Source: Sulfitobacter sp. M05
Lineage (GTDB): Bacteria; Pseudomonadota; Alphaproteobacteria; Rhodobacterales; Rhodobacteraceae
Reading direction: 5' to 3'
NCBI RefSeq assembly: GCF_029285175.1
Contig: NZ_JABEDH010000001.1
Span: forward strand, 558,001 to 622,000
DNA length: 64,000 bases
The notes beneath the pieces were generated by a model that saw only the letters and a list, made by a program, of their open reading frames with translations, was not told where the DNA came from and did not search any database. The position numbers and the translations under genes are program-made. This document shows positions 18,748-26,847 of the stretch, in pieces (the first letter of the stretch is position 1; each line of letters begins with the position of its first letter).

Positions 18748-19223
18748 GCGGTATCTTTCTGGCAGCTTGGACACAGGCCTTCGGCCTCTACCACGGTGCG
18801 TTCGATCCGGAAACCCGCATCTGACGCCGCATCATTCAACCGCCCTCTGCCAAGGGTTGTGTCGGTTTCGGCGACAGAATTGCAGGCCCGGCAGATTAGA
18901 AAGGCGGGCATCTGGCATTCGCCTAAATGGGCGCAGGCGATATAGGCGTTAAGCGCTTCGATTTTATGGGCAAACCCCGCTTTCACCAGAAAGTCCAAAG
19001 CGCGATAGGCGACCGGCGGCTGTGCCCCCAGACCTTCTGTGGCGAGCACTGCCAGCAGATCATAGGCCCCTAATGCGCGGTGATCAGCCAACAGGATCTC
19101 CAACGAACGGCGGCGCACCGGCGTCAGGCGCAACCCGTTGTCCGCACAGTGTTGTTCGGCCTTTCGCAACGTGTCCGCGACGCAGTTTCCGTGATCGTGC
19201 GGCGCAAATCCGATGGTGTTCAT
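18744..19223 (-). CDS. zur: Zinc uptake regulator, Fur family
   Basis: This 159-residue Fur-type repressor has an N-terminal winged helix (LRLTPVRRRSLEILL, PVAYRALDFLVKAGFAHKIE) and a C-terminal dimerisation domain. CRAC and CPSC pairs form the structural zinc site, and further His/Cys residues (ACAHLGEC) suit regulatory zinc. When zinc-loaded it should repress znuA and the zur-znuCB operon from the palindrome at 19251-19262. The ATG at 19223 has GGAGG eight bases upstream; a TTG four codons earlier is rejected. Confidence 0.93.
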   Translation of the reverse strand: MNTIGFAPHDHGNCVADTLRKAEQHCADNGLRLTPVRRRSLEILLADHRALGAYDLLAVLATEGLGAQPPVAYRALDFLVKAGFAHKIEALNAYIACAHLGECQMPAFLICRACNSVAETDTTLGRGRLNDAASDAGFRIERTVVEAEGLCPSCQKDTA

Positions 19224-19250
19224 GAGGGCCTCCAAATCTTGGCTATTGAT

Positions 19251-19262
19251 ATGTTATAACAT
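19251..19262. promoter_or_regulatory. Zur box between zur and znuA
   Basis: ATGTTATAACAT is a perfect 12-bp palindrome in the 78-base gap between divergent zur and znuA. It matches the TGTTATA/TATAACA core of Zur operators. A single site can control both directions. Confidence 0.8.
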
Positions 19263-19301
19263 TAACTGTAGCAAGCCCTCGAATTTCATTTGGAGGATAC
19301 C

Positions 19302-20525
19302 ATGCGTTATCTATTTCTAGCCTTAACGGTCCTGCCTGCAATGGCCCGCGCAGAGGTGCCTGCCGTCGCGGTGGACATCGCACCGGTGCATAGTCTTGTG
19401 TCCCGTGTGATGCAGGGCGTGGGAACACCCGATCTGGTGGTTCCGCCCGGTGCCTCGCCGCATGGCTACGCGATGCGCCCTTCCGAGGCCCGCAGCCTGA
19501 GCGGTGCAGATCTGGTGGTTTGGGTCGGTTCCGGATTGACGCCCTGGCTTGCCGACCCGATCGACGCATTGGCCCCGCAGGCGCATAAACTGGCGCTGAT
19601 GGATGCAGATGGCATGTCGTTGCTTGGGTTCCGTACCGGAGCAGGTTTTGAAAACGCCCATGACCATGATCACGGGCATGATCATGGAGGGCACGACGCC
19701 CATGATGATCATGAAGACCACGATGATCATGAAGGCCACGATGATCATGAGGGGCATGAAGACCATGAGGGGCACGGACACGACGCAGCGGCCCATGATG
19801 ATGGTAAGCACGAAGGTCATGATCACGCCGATCACGAAGGACATGACGAGCATGCCCATGATGAACACAACCACGACGCCCATGCGGAGGACAGCCACAA
19901 AGAAGAGGGTGATCATGCCCATGATGAAGCGGCCCATAACGAAGAGGGCCATGACGATCACGACCATGAAAAATCTAATGACGCCCATGCACAGCACGCT
20001 GATGGTGAACGGCAGGACCCCCATATCTGGCTCGACCCGGCAAACGCCGCTGTCGCACTTGAGGCAATCGCCGTTGCCCTGTCTGATCTGGATCCGGAAA
20101 ACGCGACGATCTACCATCAGAATGCCGAAGAGGGTCAGGCCGAATTGGCGACCCTTACACAAGAAGTAACCGCGCAGTTGAAAGCCGCACAGGGGCGTCC
20201 GTTTATCGTATTCCACGACGCTTATCATTATTTCGAAGCGCGGTTTGGTGTCGAATCCGTTGCCGCAGTCAGCACCGGCGATGCGGCGGCTCCGGGGGCG
20301 GCGCGGGTCGCAGCTTTGCGCGCTCAGGTAACCGAGGCAGCGCCTGTCTGTGCTTTTGCAGAACCACAGATGAACACCGCGTTGTTGGAGACCGTGTTCG
20401 AAGGGCAGGCGACAAAGCTGGCGATGCTTGATCCGCTTGGGGCAGCGTTGACGCCGGGGGCTGACCTTTATGGTGATCTGATCCGTGGTGTTGCCACGTC
20501 CATCGCGGATTGCCTCGCACCATAA
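19302..20525 (+). CDS. znuA: Zinc ABC transporter periplasmic-binding protein with extended His/Asp loop
   Basis: The protein has 407 residues, about 100 more than typical ZnuA. A signal peptide (1-20, ending MARA) is followed by the cluster A-I lobe with the first ligand histidine in APVHSLVSRV, then the PHGYAMRPSEA motif. Residues about 119-240 form a loop of repeated HD, DDHE, EGH and DHEGH units with about 36 histidines. The second lobe starts with QDPHIWLDPANA, and another ligand lies in VFHDAYHYF. The protein captures zinc in the periplasm for ZnuBC; the loop may buffer or shuttle zinc. ATG 19302 follows TGGAGGA. It is divergent from zur across the Zur box. Confidence 0.95.
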   Translation: MRYLFLALTVLPAMARAEVPAVAVDIAPVHSLVSRVMQGVGTPDLVVPPGASPHGYAMRPSEARSLSGADLVVWVGSGLTPWLADPIDALAPQAHKLALMDADGMSLLGFRTGAGFENAHDHDHGHDHGGHDAHDDHEDHDDHEGHDDHEGHEDHEGHGHDAAAHDDGKHEGHDHADHEGHDEHAHDEHNHDAHAEDSHKEEGDHAHDEAAHNEEGHDDHDHEKSNDAHAQHADGERQDPHIWLDPANAAVALEAIAVALSDLDPENATIYHQNAEEGQAELATLTQEVTAQLKAAQGRPFIVFHDAYHYFEARFGVESVAAVSTGDAAAPGAARVAALRAQVTEAAPVCAFAEPQMNTALLETVFEGQATKLAMLDPLGAALTPGADLYGDLIRGVATSIADCLAP

Positions 20526-20909
20526 CCTGCTGCGGCCCTGCCAACCTCACTCGGGGGCGGGCAACGATCTGTGTGGTTTGTCAGGGCGGTCCTTGCTGGG
20601 GTCGCCCTGTTGTTTTCTGACATAGTGCGCGGGCACTCTGGTGCCAAACCGGGATGCAAACAAATTTATGTGTTCATGCCGGCATCCGACTACGGTGGCA
20701 CCGGCCCGCGCAACCCCTTGTCTGCGCAGGCCCAACCGCCTTGCGCTTGTCATTAACCTCATTGTCATTGCCTGTGATTAAGAGGGGGGCGGCCCGTATT
20801 CCCGCCTCCCTGGGCTGCGCCCCCCTTGAAGCTCCCCCGGCCCGCGACTAATCTGATGATAACGGTTATGCGGGTATGGTCCCGCAAACGCAGATACAGG
20901 CAAGCACAG
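20526..20909. other. Intergenic region between znuA and clpP
   Basis: These 384 bases carry no convincing gene. The distal part holds a heat-shock-type promoter candidate (separate entry) and a small palindrome ATAACgGTTAT near 20859-20869 just ahead of clpP. No clear terminator was found after znuA. Confidence 0.4.
20824..20854 (+). promoter_or_regulatory. Possible RpoH (sigma32) promoter of clpP
   Basis: CCTTGAAG (20824-20831), preceded by more C residues, matches the -35 core CCCTTGAA of heat-shock promoters. CTAATCT (20848-20854) lies 17 bases after TTGAA and could be a -10 of the alphaproteobacterial CYTAT-T type. ClpP is a classic heat-shock protein. The -10 match is imperfect. Confidence 0.45.
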
Positions 20910-21575
20910 ATGAATGATCCCTATGAAACCTACATGAACCTCGTTCCCATGGTCGTTGAACAGACCAGCAGGGGCGAACGGGCCTACGATATTTTCTCGC
21001 GGCTGTTGAAAGAACGGATCATTTTCATCAATGGGCCGATCCACAGCGGCATGAGCCACCTGATCGTGGCGCAGCTGCTGCACCTTGAAGCGGAAAACCC
21101 GTCCAAGGAAATCAGCATGTATATCAACTCGCCCGGTGGCGAAGTCTCTGCCGGTCTGTCGATCTATGACACCATGCAGTACATCCGCCCCAAGGTGTCG
21201 ACGCTGATCTGTGGTATGGCGGCCTCGATGGGGTCGGTGATTGCCATCGGTGGCGAAAAAGGCATGCGTTTTGCCCTGCCAAACGCCGAAGTGATGGTAC
21301 ACCAGCCCTCAGGCGGTTCCCAAGGCAAGGCCACCGATATCCTGATTTCGGCGCGCCACATCGAACAGACCCGTGAACGGATGTACCAGCTTTACATGAA
21401 ACACTCCGGTCAGGATTATGAGACTGTGCAAAAAGCGCTGGATCGCGACCTCTGGATGACGCCAAGCGAGGCATTGGAGTGGGGCCACATCGACGAGATT
21501 GTTGCAAACCGCGGCAAAGAAGACGATAACGACGCGCCGAAAAGCAAGCCTAAGAAGGGCAAAGGCGACAAGTAG
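20910..21575 (+). CDS. clpP: ATP-dependent Clp protease proteolytic subunit, variant form
   Basis: The protein has 221 residues. The catalytic triad is intact: S106 in AASMGS, H131 in MVHQPSGG and D180 in ALDRDLW, each nine later than E. coli S97/H122/D171. Two usually strict spots differ: GQAASMG reads GMAASMG, and the strand segment NSPGGVV reads NSPGGEVS. The C-terminus adds a lysine-rich tail of about 20 residues. ClpP forms the 14-mer degradation chamber that works with ClpX, encoded next. The start at 20910 ([10 protein letters not shown]) matches family N-termini, though the ribosome site is weak; a longer frame to 20826 is rejected. Confidence 0.92.
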   Translation: MNDPYETYMNLVPMVVEQTSRGERAYDIFSRLLKERIIFINGPIHSGMSHLIVAQLLHLEAENPSKEISMYINSPGGEVSAGLSIYDTMQYIRPKVSTLICGMAASMGSVIAIGGEKGMRFALPNAEVMVHQPSGGSQGKATDILISARHIEQTRERMYQLYMKHSGQDYETVQKALDRDLWMTPSEALEWGHIDEIVANRGKEDDNDAPKSKPKKGKGDK

Positions 21576-21698
21576 GCCAAAGCCTTAGGCGCTGCGATTT
21601 TGCGATTGTAGCGCCCTAGGCACTGGCTTAGTGTTTGAGGTTAGGACCGCGCGTCTGATTTGGCGCGCACAATTCACGACAGACCTGAAAGGGCTGAC

Positions 21699-22964
21699 AT
21701 GGCGAATAATTCCAGCGGTGATAGCAAAAACACCCTCTACTGTAGTTTCTGCGGCAAAAGCCAGCATGAGGTGCGCAAGCTAATTGCCGGGCCGACCGTG
21801 TTCATCTGTGATGAATGTGTCGAACTGTGCATGGACATCATCCGCGAAGAGACCAAGGCGTCAGGGCTGAAAGCCACGGATGGTGTGCCCACGCCCAAAG
21901 ATATCTGCGAGGTTCTGGACGATTATGTGATCGGTCAGGCCACGGCGAAACGGGTTTTGTCGGTGGCGGTACACAACCACTACAAGCGGTTGAACCATGC
22001 CCAGAAGGGCGGCGATATCGAACTGGCGAAATCCAACATCCTGCTGATTGGTCCGACCGGTTGCGGTAAGACCCTGTTGGCCCAGACACTGGCGCGGATT
22101 CTGGACGTACCGTTTACAATGGCGGATGCGACCACATTGACCGAAGCTGGCTATGTCGGTGAAGATGTTGAGAACATTATTCTCAAGCTGTTGCAGGCAT
22201 CCGAGTACAATGTTGAGCGTGCGCAGCGCGGCATCGTCTATATTGACGAGGTCGACAAAATCACGCGCAAATCCGAGAACCCGTCGATTACCCGTGACGT
22301 GTCGGGTGAGGGTGTGCAGCAGGCCTTGCTGAAGTTGATGGAAGGCACAGTCGCCTCTGTACCACCACAGGGCGGGCGCAAGCATCCGCAACAGGAATTC
22401 CTGCAGGTCGACACAACGAACATTCTGTTCATCTGTGGCGGTGCCTTTGCTGGTCTGGACAAGATCATTGCCGCACGTGGCAAAGGGTCTGCGATGGGGT
22501 TCGGCGCGGATGTGCGTGACAATGACGCCCGCGGCATCGGCGAGATTTTCACCGATCTTGAGCCGGAAGACCTGCTGAAATTCGGTTTGATCCCGGAATT
22601 TGTTGGCCGTTTGCCGGTGTTGGCAACGCTGGAAGATCTGGACGAGGACGCGCTGGTCACAATCCTGACGCAGCCTAAGAACGCTTTGGTCAAGCAATAC
22701 CAGCGTTTGTTCGAACTGGAAGATACCCAGTTGAGCTTTACCGATGATGCACTGATGGCGATTGCCAAGCGGGCCATCGAACGCAAGACCGGTGCGCGCG
22801 GGTTGCGCTCTATCCTTGAAGATATCCTGCTGGATACGATGTTTGATCTGCCCGGGTTGGAATCGGTCAATGAGGTTGTGGTCAATGAAGAGTCCGTTAC
22901 TTCGGACGCTGCGCCCTTGATGATCCACGGCGAAGCCGAAAAAGAGCCCGCAAGCGCAGGCTAA
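21699..22964 (+). CDS. clpX: ATP-dependent Clp protease ATP-binding subunit ClpX
   Basis: This 421-residue AAA+ unfoldase is of standard length. The N-terminal zinc-binding domain uses C15, C18, C37 and C40. Walker A is GPTGCGKT, Walker [11 protein letters not shown], and the pore loop GYVGEDVEN and sensor regions are present. It unfolds tagged substrates and feeds them into ClpP. ATG 21699 follows AAAGGG; the in-frame start at 21660 is unlikely. An imperfect GC stem (21586-21620) lies between clpP and clpX, and a strong terminator follows clpX. Confidence 0.96.
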   Translation: MANNSSGDSKNTLYCSFCGKSQHEVRKLIAGPTVFICDECVELCMDIIREETKASGLKATDGVPTPKDICEVLDDYVIGQATAKRVLSVAVHNHYKRLNHAQKGGDIELAKSNILLIGPTGCGKTLLAQTLARILDVPFTMADATTLTEAGYVGEDVENIILKLLQASEYNVERAQRGIVYIDEVDKITRKSENPSITRDVSGEGVQQALLKLMEGTVASVPPQGGRKHPQQEFLQVDTTNILFICGGAFAGLDKIIAARGKGSAMGFGADVRDNDARGIGEIFTDLEPEDLLKFGLIPEFVGRLPVLATLEDLDEDALVTILTQPKNALVKQYQRLFELEDTQLSFTDDALMAIAKRAIERKTGARGLRSILEDILLDTMFDLPGLESVNEVVVNEESVTSDAAPLMIHGEAEKEPASAG

Positions 22965-22987
22965 GGCGCGTTGACGTATAGGTTTTT

Positions 22988-23019
22988 GAAAGGGGCGTGT
23001 CATGGACGCGCCCTTTTTG
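22988..23019 (+). terminator. Terminator of clpX
   Basis: GGGCGTGTC (22993-23001) pairs with GACGCGCCC (23005-23013) with one G-T wobble and a three-base loop, followed by TTTTT. It is positioned 24 bases after the clpX stop. Confidence 0.85.
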
Positions 23020-23033
23020 TTTGTGCAGGGAAA

Positions 23034-23190
23034 AGGGGCCGCGGGGCTCACCATAACCAACATTGGTTTGCGGCCCCTCCCTTGACTGATCTCTGCCTGC
23101 CTGATGGGCGCGCCACCCTCAAGTGAAATGGCCGTCTCCCGCAAGCGGGGCCCTCGGCAATTTCCCTTGACGTTGCCGCGCCCATCAGGC
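23034..23190. other. Structured intergenic region between clpX and the Rid gene
   Basis: Two nested inverted-repeat units occupy this gap. Unit one is AGGGGCCGC (23034-23042) with GCGGCCCCT (23070-23078), enclosing AACCAA/TTGGTT (23055-23068). Unit two is GCCTGATGGGCGCG (23099-23112) with CGCGCCCATCAGGC (23177-23190), a perfect 14-bp repeat enclosing a CCCGCAAGCGGG stem. No protein frame is evident. It could be a small RNA, a structured leader of the Rid gene, or a repeated extragenic element. Confidence 0.5.
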
Positions 23191-23238
23191 TGTCTGTTCT
23201 CAGGCAAGGGCGGCTCCGAAACCAACAGGAAAATGGCG

Positions 23239-23595
23239 ATGAAGCGGATTTATTCAGGCGGCGAATTTGAGGCCAAAATTGGCTATTGCCGTGCGGTTGT
23301 GGCAGGTGGTTTTGTCCATGTGGCCGGCACTGTGGGGCAGGGCGAAGATGTGGTCAGCCAATGCCGCCACGCGCTGGAGGTCATTGGAAAGGCGCTGGAA
23401 GAGGCGGGTGTTGGGTTTGCCGATGTGGTGCGGGTGACCTATATGCTGCCGGATCGGCAGGAATTTGCCCCGTGTTGGCCGGTTCTGGTTGCGGCGTTTG
23501 GCGAGAACCCGCCAGCCGCTACGATGATCGAATGCGGCTTGATCGACCCCAAATACCGGATCGAAATCGAGGTGACAGCGGTGTTGCCCGCTTAG
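23239..23595 (+). CDS. Rid-family (YjgF/YER057c) protein
   Basis: This 118-residue small trimeric-fold protein of the Rid superfamily has HVAGTVGQGEDVVSQ and VVRVTYMLPDRQEF as family segments. RidA proper deaminates reactive enamines using an arginine before the CVEV strand (R105). Here the region reads PPAATMIECGLIDPKYRIEIEV with threonine in that place, so it more likely belongs to a Rid subgroup without this activity. The ATG at 23239 has AGGA eight bases upstream; a start two codons earlier would be too close. It ends four bases into the convergent glycosyltransferase gene. Confidence 0.82.
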   Translation: MKRIYSGGEFEAKIGYCRAVVAGGFVHVAGTVGQGEDVVSQCRHALEVIGKALEEAGVGFADVVRVTYMLPDRQEFAPCWPVLVAAFGENPPAATMIECGLIDPKYRIEIEVTAVLPA

Positions 23596-25307
23596 GTCAC
23601 CACCTCAAATTTGTCGCCAAGACGTTTTTGGACATCCTCGGGGTCAAGCGACACCCAAGGCGTGGATGTTTGGGAAATGAAGCCGGCCTCGGCCAGTGCG
23701 TTTTGCAGGGCTGGCATGTCCAGTTCGCCCATCCACATCCGGGGTTTGGCGGCACCCAGCGGTTTCCATGAGCGCAACAGGTGGGTGATGCTGACGGGGG
23801 CGCGGCCAGTAAAGGATTCCAGGTGGCGCTCAAGGTTGCGCGTCGCACCAGAAGGGCGGCGAACGATCATTGCGACATCGGTGGCGGGGTCCGCAACCAT
23901 TGCCAGCATATGCAGGGTTGATCCTTCGGCGGCGATGACTTTTCTGGCCCCTTTATAGGTCGCGATCTGGTGGTGAATATCGTGTTTTTCCGGATGATAG
24001 ACGACATAGCCTTCTTTGATCAGATAGGTTTCCAGCTCTGTTTCGCCGATCAGGTTACCCCGCCCTGAGGGCAGTTTGCTGCGGCTGACATAGAGTTTTT
24101 CCGGCCCGTCCGCCTGAACGCTTTTGGCAAAGCGATTGGCAAAGGCTTGGCGGAAGGCATCGGTGCCGGTGATCATCGGGCCAAGGCCAAATCCCTGTCC
24201 GGGCACAATAAGCCGTTCGACCTGTTCGGGGTCGGGGGTACAGACCACCGGGGCATCGGTGCCCATCAGGCGCACCAGATCGCGTTGGTATTGCGACACC
24301 TCATCCGCATTGCGGGGGCGTTTGGGCACAAACAGGATGCCGTCAATTTCATGCTTCAGGTGGTCAAGCGCCCAGAGTCGTGATGTGCTTTCCACTAGAA
24401 AGTGACCAAAGTGCATCCACAGAACCCCGCCCCAAAGCCACGTGCCCTTGCGGGTTTTCAACGGTCCCTCGGGCATTTGCGGCGCGATGGTCAGGGCACG
24501 TCCGTTGCGCCACAATGCCCCTTCGCCGTGATACGTACCCTCTGCGGTCAGCACGCCTGCCTGTTGCACAAATTCCTGATCGCTTGGCGGGACAACAATA
24601 GCGTTTTCCAGGGTAGTGGTTTGCGAGGTCCATGCGACGTCGGGCATCGGCCCTTGCAGCGTTTCATCGCGCACACAGGTCCAGACAAACCGTGTGCAAT
24701 GATCGGGCACCTTGGCAAAGCCGGCATTTTCGATCAGGGTTTTGCATTCGCGCATACCGTCGCGCCCGTAAACGTCTGGGTTGAACTCGATGACCAGCGC
24801 GCGGATGCCCTTTAGCGATGCCGCACGCAAAAGCCCCAGTTCGCCACCTGCCGCCTTGATCAACACCACGTCGGGGGCAAGTTCCTTGTGCAGTTGTTTA
24901 AAATTCGCAGTTGGTACGTCGGGATGGACCGGGGGGTGATCCACCCCAGCAGTTGCGTAGGTCAAGGCGGCACTGCGCAGCTCAATCGTGCGGTCCAATC
25001 CGTTCATCTGATATAAGGCATTGATAGGGGCAATCCGCGCAGGATCGCTTTCTACAGTGACAATTCTGGCTGGCTTGGCGTTTCGGGCGACTACCGCCCC
25101 AAGCAGCCCGATTTCCGCGCCGATTTCCAGCACGGTATCGCCTTGTCGGACAACCTTGAGCGCGCCGGCAATTTCGTGGCGTTCGTACCGTGCCGCGTTG
25201 ATCTTGTTGATCCAGACGGGGGTGAGCATCGGGCTGTCCGGCACCATGATCCCGTGGCATTCGGCCACATGGGTGCTGGCGTCATCTCTGGTGGGTTTGG
25301 CTGGCAT
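23592..25307 (-). CDS. Fusion of SAM methyltransferase-like domain and GT61 glycosyltransferase
   Basis: The protein has 571 residues. Residues about 30-215 look like an FkbM/Rossmann methyltransferase: the SAM loop [16 protein letters not shown], an acidic strand-2 end (VTVESD) and a later strand [14 protein letters not shown]. Residues about 250-560 match the GT61 (DUF563) family: [36 protein letters not shown], and [13 protein letters not shown]. Such proteins modify surface glycans, so a role in capsule or lipopolysaccharide decoration is inferred. There is no signal peptide. The ATG at 25307 has GGAG upstream; the frame extends to a TTG at 25358. It is monocistronic with no other glycan genes nearby. 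Confidence 0.8.
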   Translation of the reverse strand: MPAKPTRDDASTHVAECHGIMVPDSPMLTPVWINKINAARYERHEIAGALKVVRQGDTVLEIGAEIGLLGAVVARNAKPARIVTVESDPARIAPINALYQMNGLDRTIELRSAALTYATAGVDHPPVHPDVPTANFKQLHKELAPDVVLIKAAGGELGLLRAASLKGIRALVIEFNPDVYGRDGMRECKTLIENAGFAKVPDHCTRFVWTCVRDETLQGPMPDVAWTSQTTTLENAIVVPPSDQEFVQQAGVLTAEGTYHGEGALWRNGRALTIAPQMPEGPLKTRKGTWLWGGVLWMHFGHFLVESTSRLWALDHLKHEIDGILFVPKRPRNADEVSQYQRDLVRLMGTDAPVVCTPDPEQVERLIVPGQGFGLGPMITGTDAFRQAFANRFAKSVQADGPEKLYVSRSKLPSGRGNLIGETELETYLIKEGYVVYHPEKHDIHHQIATYKGARKVIAAEGSTLHMLAMVADPATDVAMIVRRPSGATRNLERHLESFTGRAPVSITHLLRSWKPLGAAKPRMWMGELDMPALQNALAEAGFISQTSTPWVSLDPEDVQKRLGDKFEVVT

Positions 25308-25484
25308 CACCGGTGTCTCCGTTTTGGAAACAATAGCTTCGCGGGCAAAGCGCGCCAATGGCTATACGAATTTCAACGATTTTGCGGTCTTTACACGAGT
25401 CTTTGCCGCAACACTTGTACAGGTCTGCTGGACGTGGCCGACGCAGTGGTGCATAACCGGATCAAGTTGAGCGCGGAGAGCATC

Positions 25485-25868
25485 ATGGGCATTCTGAACA
25501 CTATATTCCGGGGATTGACCTGGTGGCATGGCAACACCCTGAACACACAGCTTTGGAGCTGGCGTAAGGGCGTGAAAGTTGGCGAGGACGAGCAGGGAAA
25601 TACCTATTTTCGTAACGCTGATAACACCCGTCGCTGGGTTATGTTTAATGGCGAGATGGAGGCGAGCCGCGTGTCACCTGATTGGCACGGCTGGTTGCAC
25701 CATACCTGGGATGAGCCGCCCACGGACAAGCCGATGGCGCATAAGCCATGGGAAAAGCCGCATGTTGAGAACCTGACAGGGACCATGCTGGCCTATGCGC
25801 CTGCGGGATCACTGCGTAAGGAAACCCCGAAAGACCGTTCAGACTACGAGGCGTGGAGCCCCGAGTGA
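25485..25868 (+). CDS. NADH:ubiquinone oxidoreductase accessory subunit, NDUFA12 family
   Basis: This 127-residue protein is of the NDUFA12/B17.2 family, an accessory subunit of alphaproteobacterial complex I. The segment [19 protein letters not shown] and the following [25 protein letters not shown] are the conserved core. The C-terminal part [12 protein letters not shown] is also typical. It sits on the matrix-facing (cytoplasmic) arm of complex I. GGAGAG precedes ATG 25485. Its stop overlaps the GTG start of the next gene (GTGA). Confidence 0.9.
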   Translation: MGILNTIFRGLTWWHGNTLNTQLWSWRKGVKVGEDEQGNTYFRNADNTRRWVMFNGEMEASRVSPDWHGWLHHTWDEPPTDKPMAHKPWEKPHVENLTGTMLAYAPAGSLRKETPKDRSDYEAWSPE

Positions 25869-26242
25869 AAACGCCGTTTCGTTCCGTTCTGGCGGTGATG
25901 GCAGCCCTTGGCGCGCTGGCTGGCGCGCCGCTTGCCGCGCAGCAGGCCAGCAATGCGTCGGGCGGTGTTCTGCGTGCGCTCGATAAGACCTCCGGTCAGA
26001 CCACCGATTTTGAAATGCGCGCGGGTCAGGCCTTTCGCATTGGGTCTTTGCAGATCGTGATGAACGAATGCCGCTATCCTGCGGGGAATCCCTCTGGCAA
26101 CGCCTATGCTGCGTTGGAAATTTCTGAAAACGGTAAAGAAGGTGTGCTGTTTTCGGGTTGGATGATCGCATCCGCACCGGCGCTGTCCGCTTTGGAACAC
26201 CAGCGTTATGACGTTTGGGTCATCCGCTGCACAACATCATAG
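25865..26242 (+). CDS. DUF2155 secreted protein
   Basis: This 125-residue protein has a clear signal peptide (about 1-26, ending APLAAQQ) and a DUF2155 domain of unknown function. The core includes [20 protein letters not shown] and a C-terminal [11 protein letters not shown]. Two cysteines (in NECRYP and VIRC) could form a periplasmic disulfide. The start is GTG at 25865, overlapping the previous stop. Its 3' end overlaps the convergent aat gene by 37 bases. The pairing with NDUFA12 and aat is conserved in Rhodobacterales, but no function follows from it. Confidence 0.85.
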   Translation: MKTPFRSVLAVMAALGALAGAPLAAQQASNASGGVLRALDKTSGQTTDFEMRAGQAFRIGSLQIVMNECRYPAGNPSGNAYAALEISENGKEGVLFSGWMIASAPALSALEHQRYDVWVIRCTTS

Positions 26243-26841
26243 AGTGGTAAAACATCTTCCGAGGTAAATAGGGCTTGCTGTGCGGTCGCGTGTTCAAGGC
26301 GTGCATGATACGCGCGGCGGGTGATTTCCATGGCCCCGAGTGAAGCCAGATGTGACGTCAGGAACTGCGTGTCAAACAGCGCAAAGCCGGTTCGGTTCAG
26401 GTGATCGACCAATGCGGCTAATGCCATCTTTGATGCATTAGTGCGCCGCGAAAACATGCTTTCGCCGAAGAATGCAGCCCCCAATGTCACGCCGTAAACA
26501 CCGCCGACCAGATCGTCGTTATCCCAGATTTCAAAGGAATGGGCTTTGCCTTTGGCGTGCAGGGCACTGTAAAGTAAAGAGATTTCGGCGTTTATCCAGG
26601 TTTCAGGCCGGTCTGCACAGGCGGCGACCACACCGTCAAAATCACTGTTGATACGCACGTTGAATGTGCTGCGTCGCATGGCGCGGGCCAAAGATCGGGA
26701 AAGGTGAAAACCGTCCAAGGGCAGGATGCCGCGCCGTTCCGGATCGACCCAGAAAATTTCCGGGTCATCACGGTGTTCTGCCATCGGGAAAATCCCGATG
26801 GCATAGCCATGCAAGAGCAGCTCTGGCGTCAGTTCCGACAT
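26206..26841 (-). CDS. aat: Leucyl/phenylalanyl-tRNA--protein transferase
   Basis: This 211-residue enzyme of the N-end rule pathway adds Leu or Phe to proteins with N-terminal Arg or Lys, marking them for ClpAP. Family landmarks are GIFPMAEHRDDPEIFWVDPERRGILPLD, ETWINAEI, HAKGKAHSFEIWDNDDLVGGVYGV and ESMFSRRTNASKMAL. It is downstream of accC by six bases on the same strand, so probably transcribed with accBC. The 3' end overlaps the DUF2155 gene. Confidence 0.95.
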   Translation of the reverse strand: MSELTPELLLHGYAIGIFPMAEHRDDPEIFWVDPERRGILPLDGFHLSRSLARAMRRSTFNVRINSDFDGVVAACADRPETWINAEISLLYSALHAKGKAHSFEIWDNDDLVGGVYGVTLGAAFFGESMFSRRTNASKMALAALVDHLNRTGFALFDTQFLTSHLASLGAMEITRRAYHARLEHATAQQALFTSEDVLPLYDVVQRMTQTS

Positions 26842-26847
26842 TACCAG

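Noticed and set aside
21861-23225. Open frame of about 450 codons antisense to clpX
   Set aside because: It mirrors the codon pattern of clpX, runs through the terminator, and resembles no protein family.
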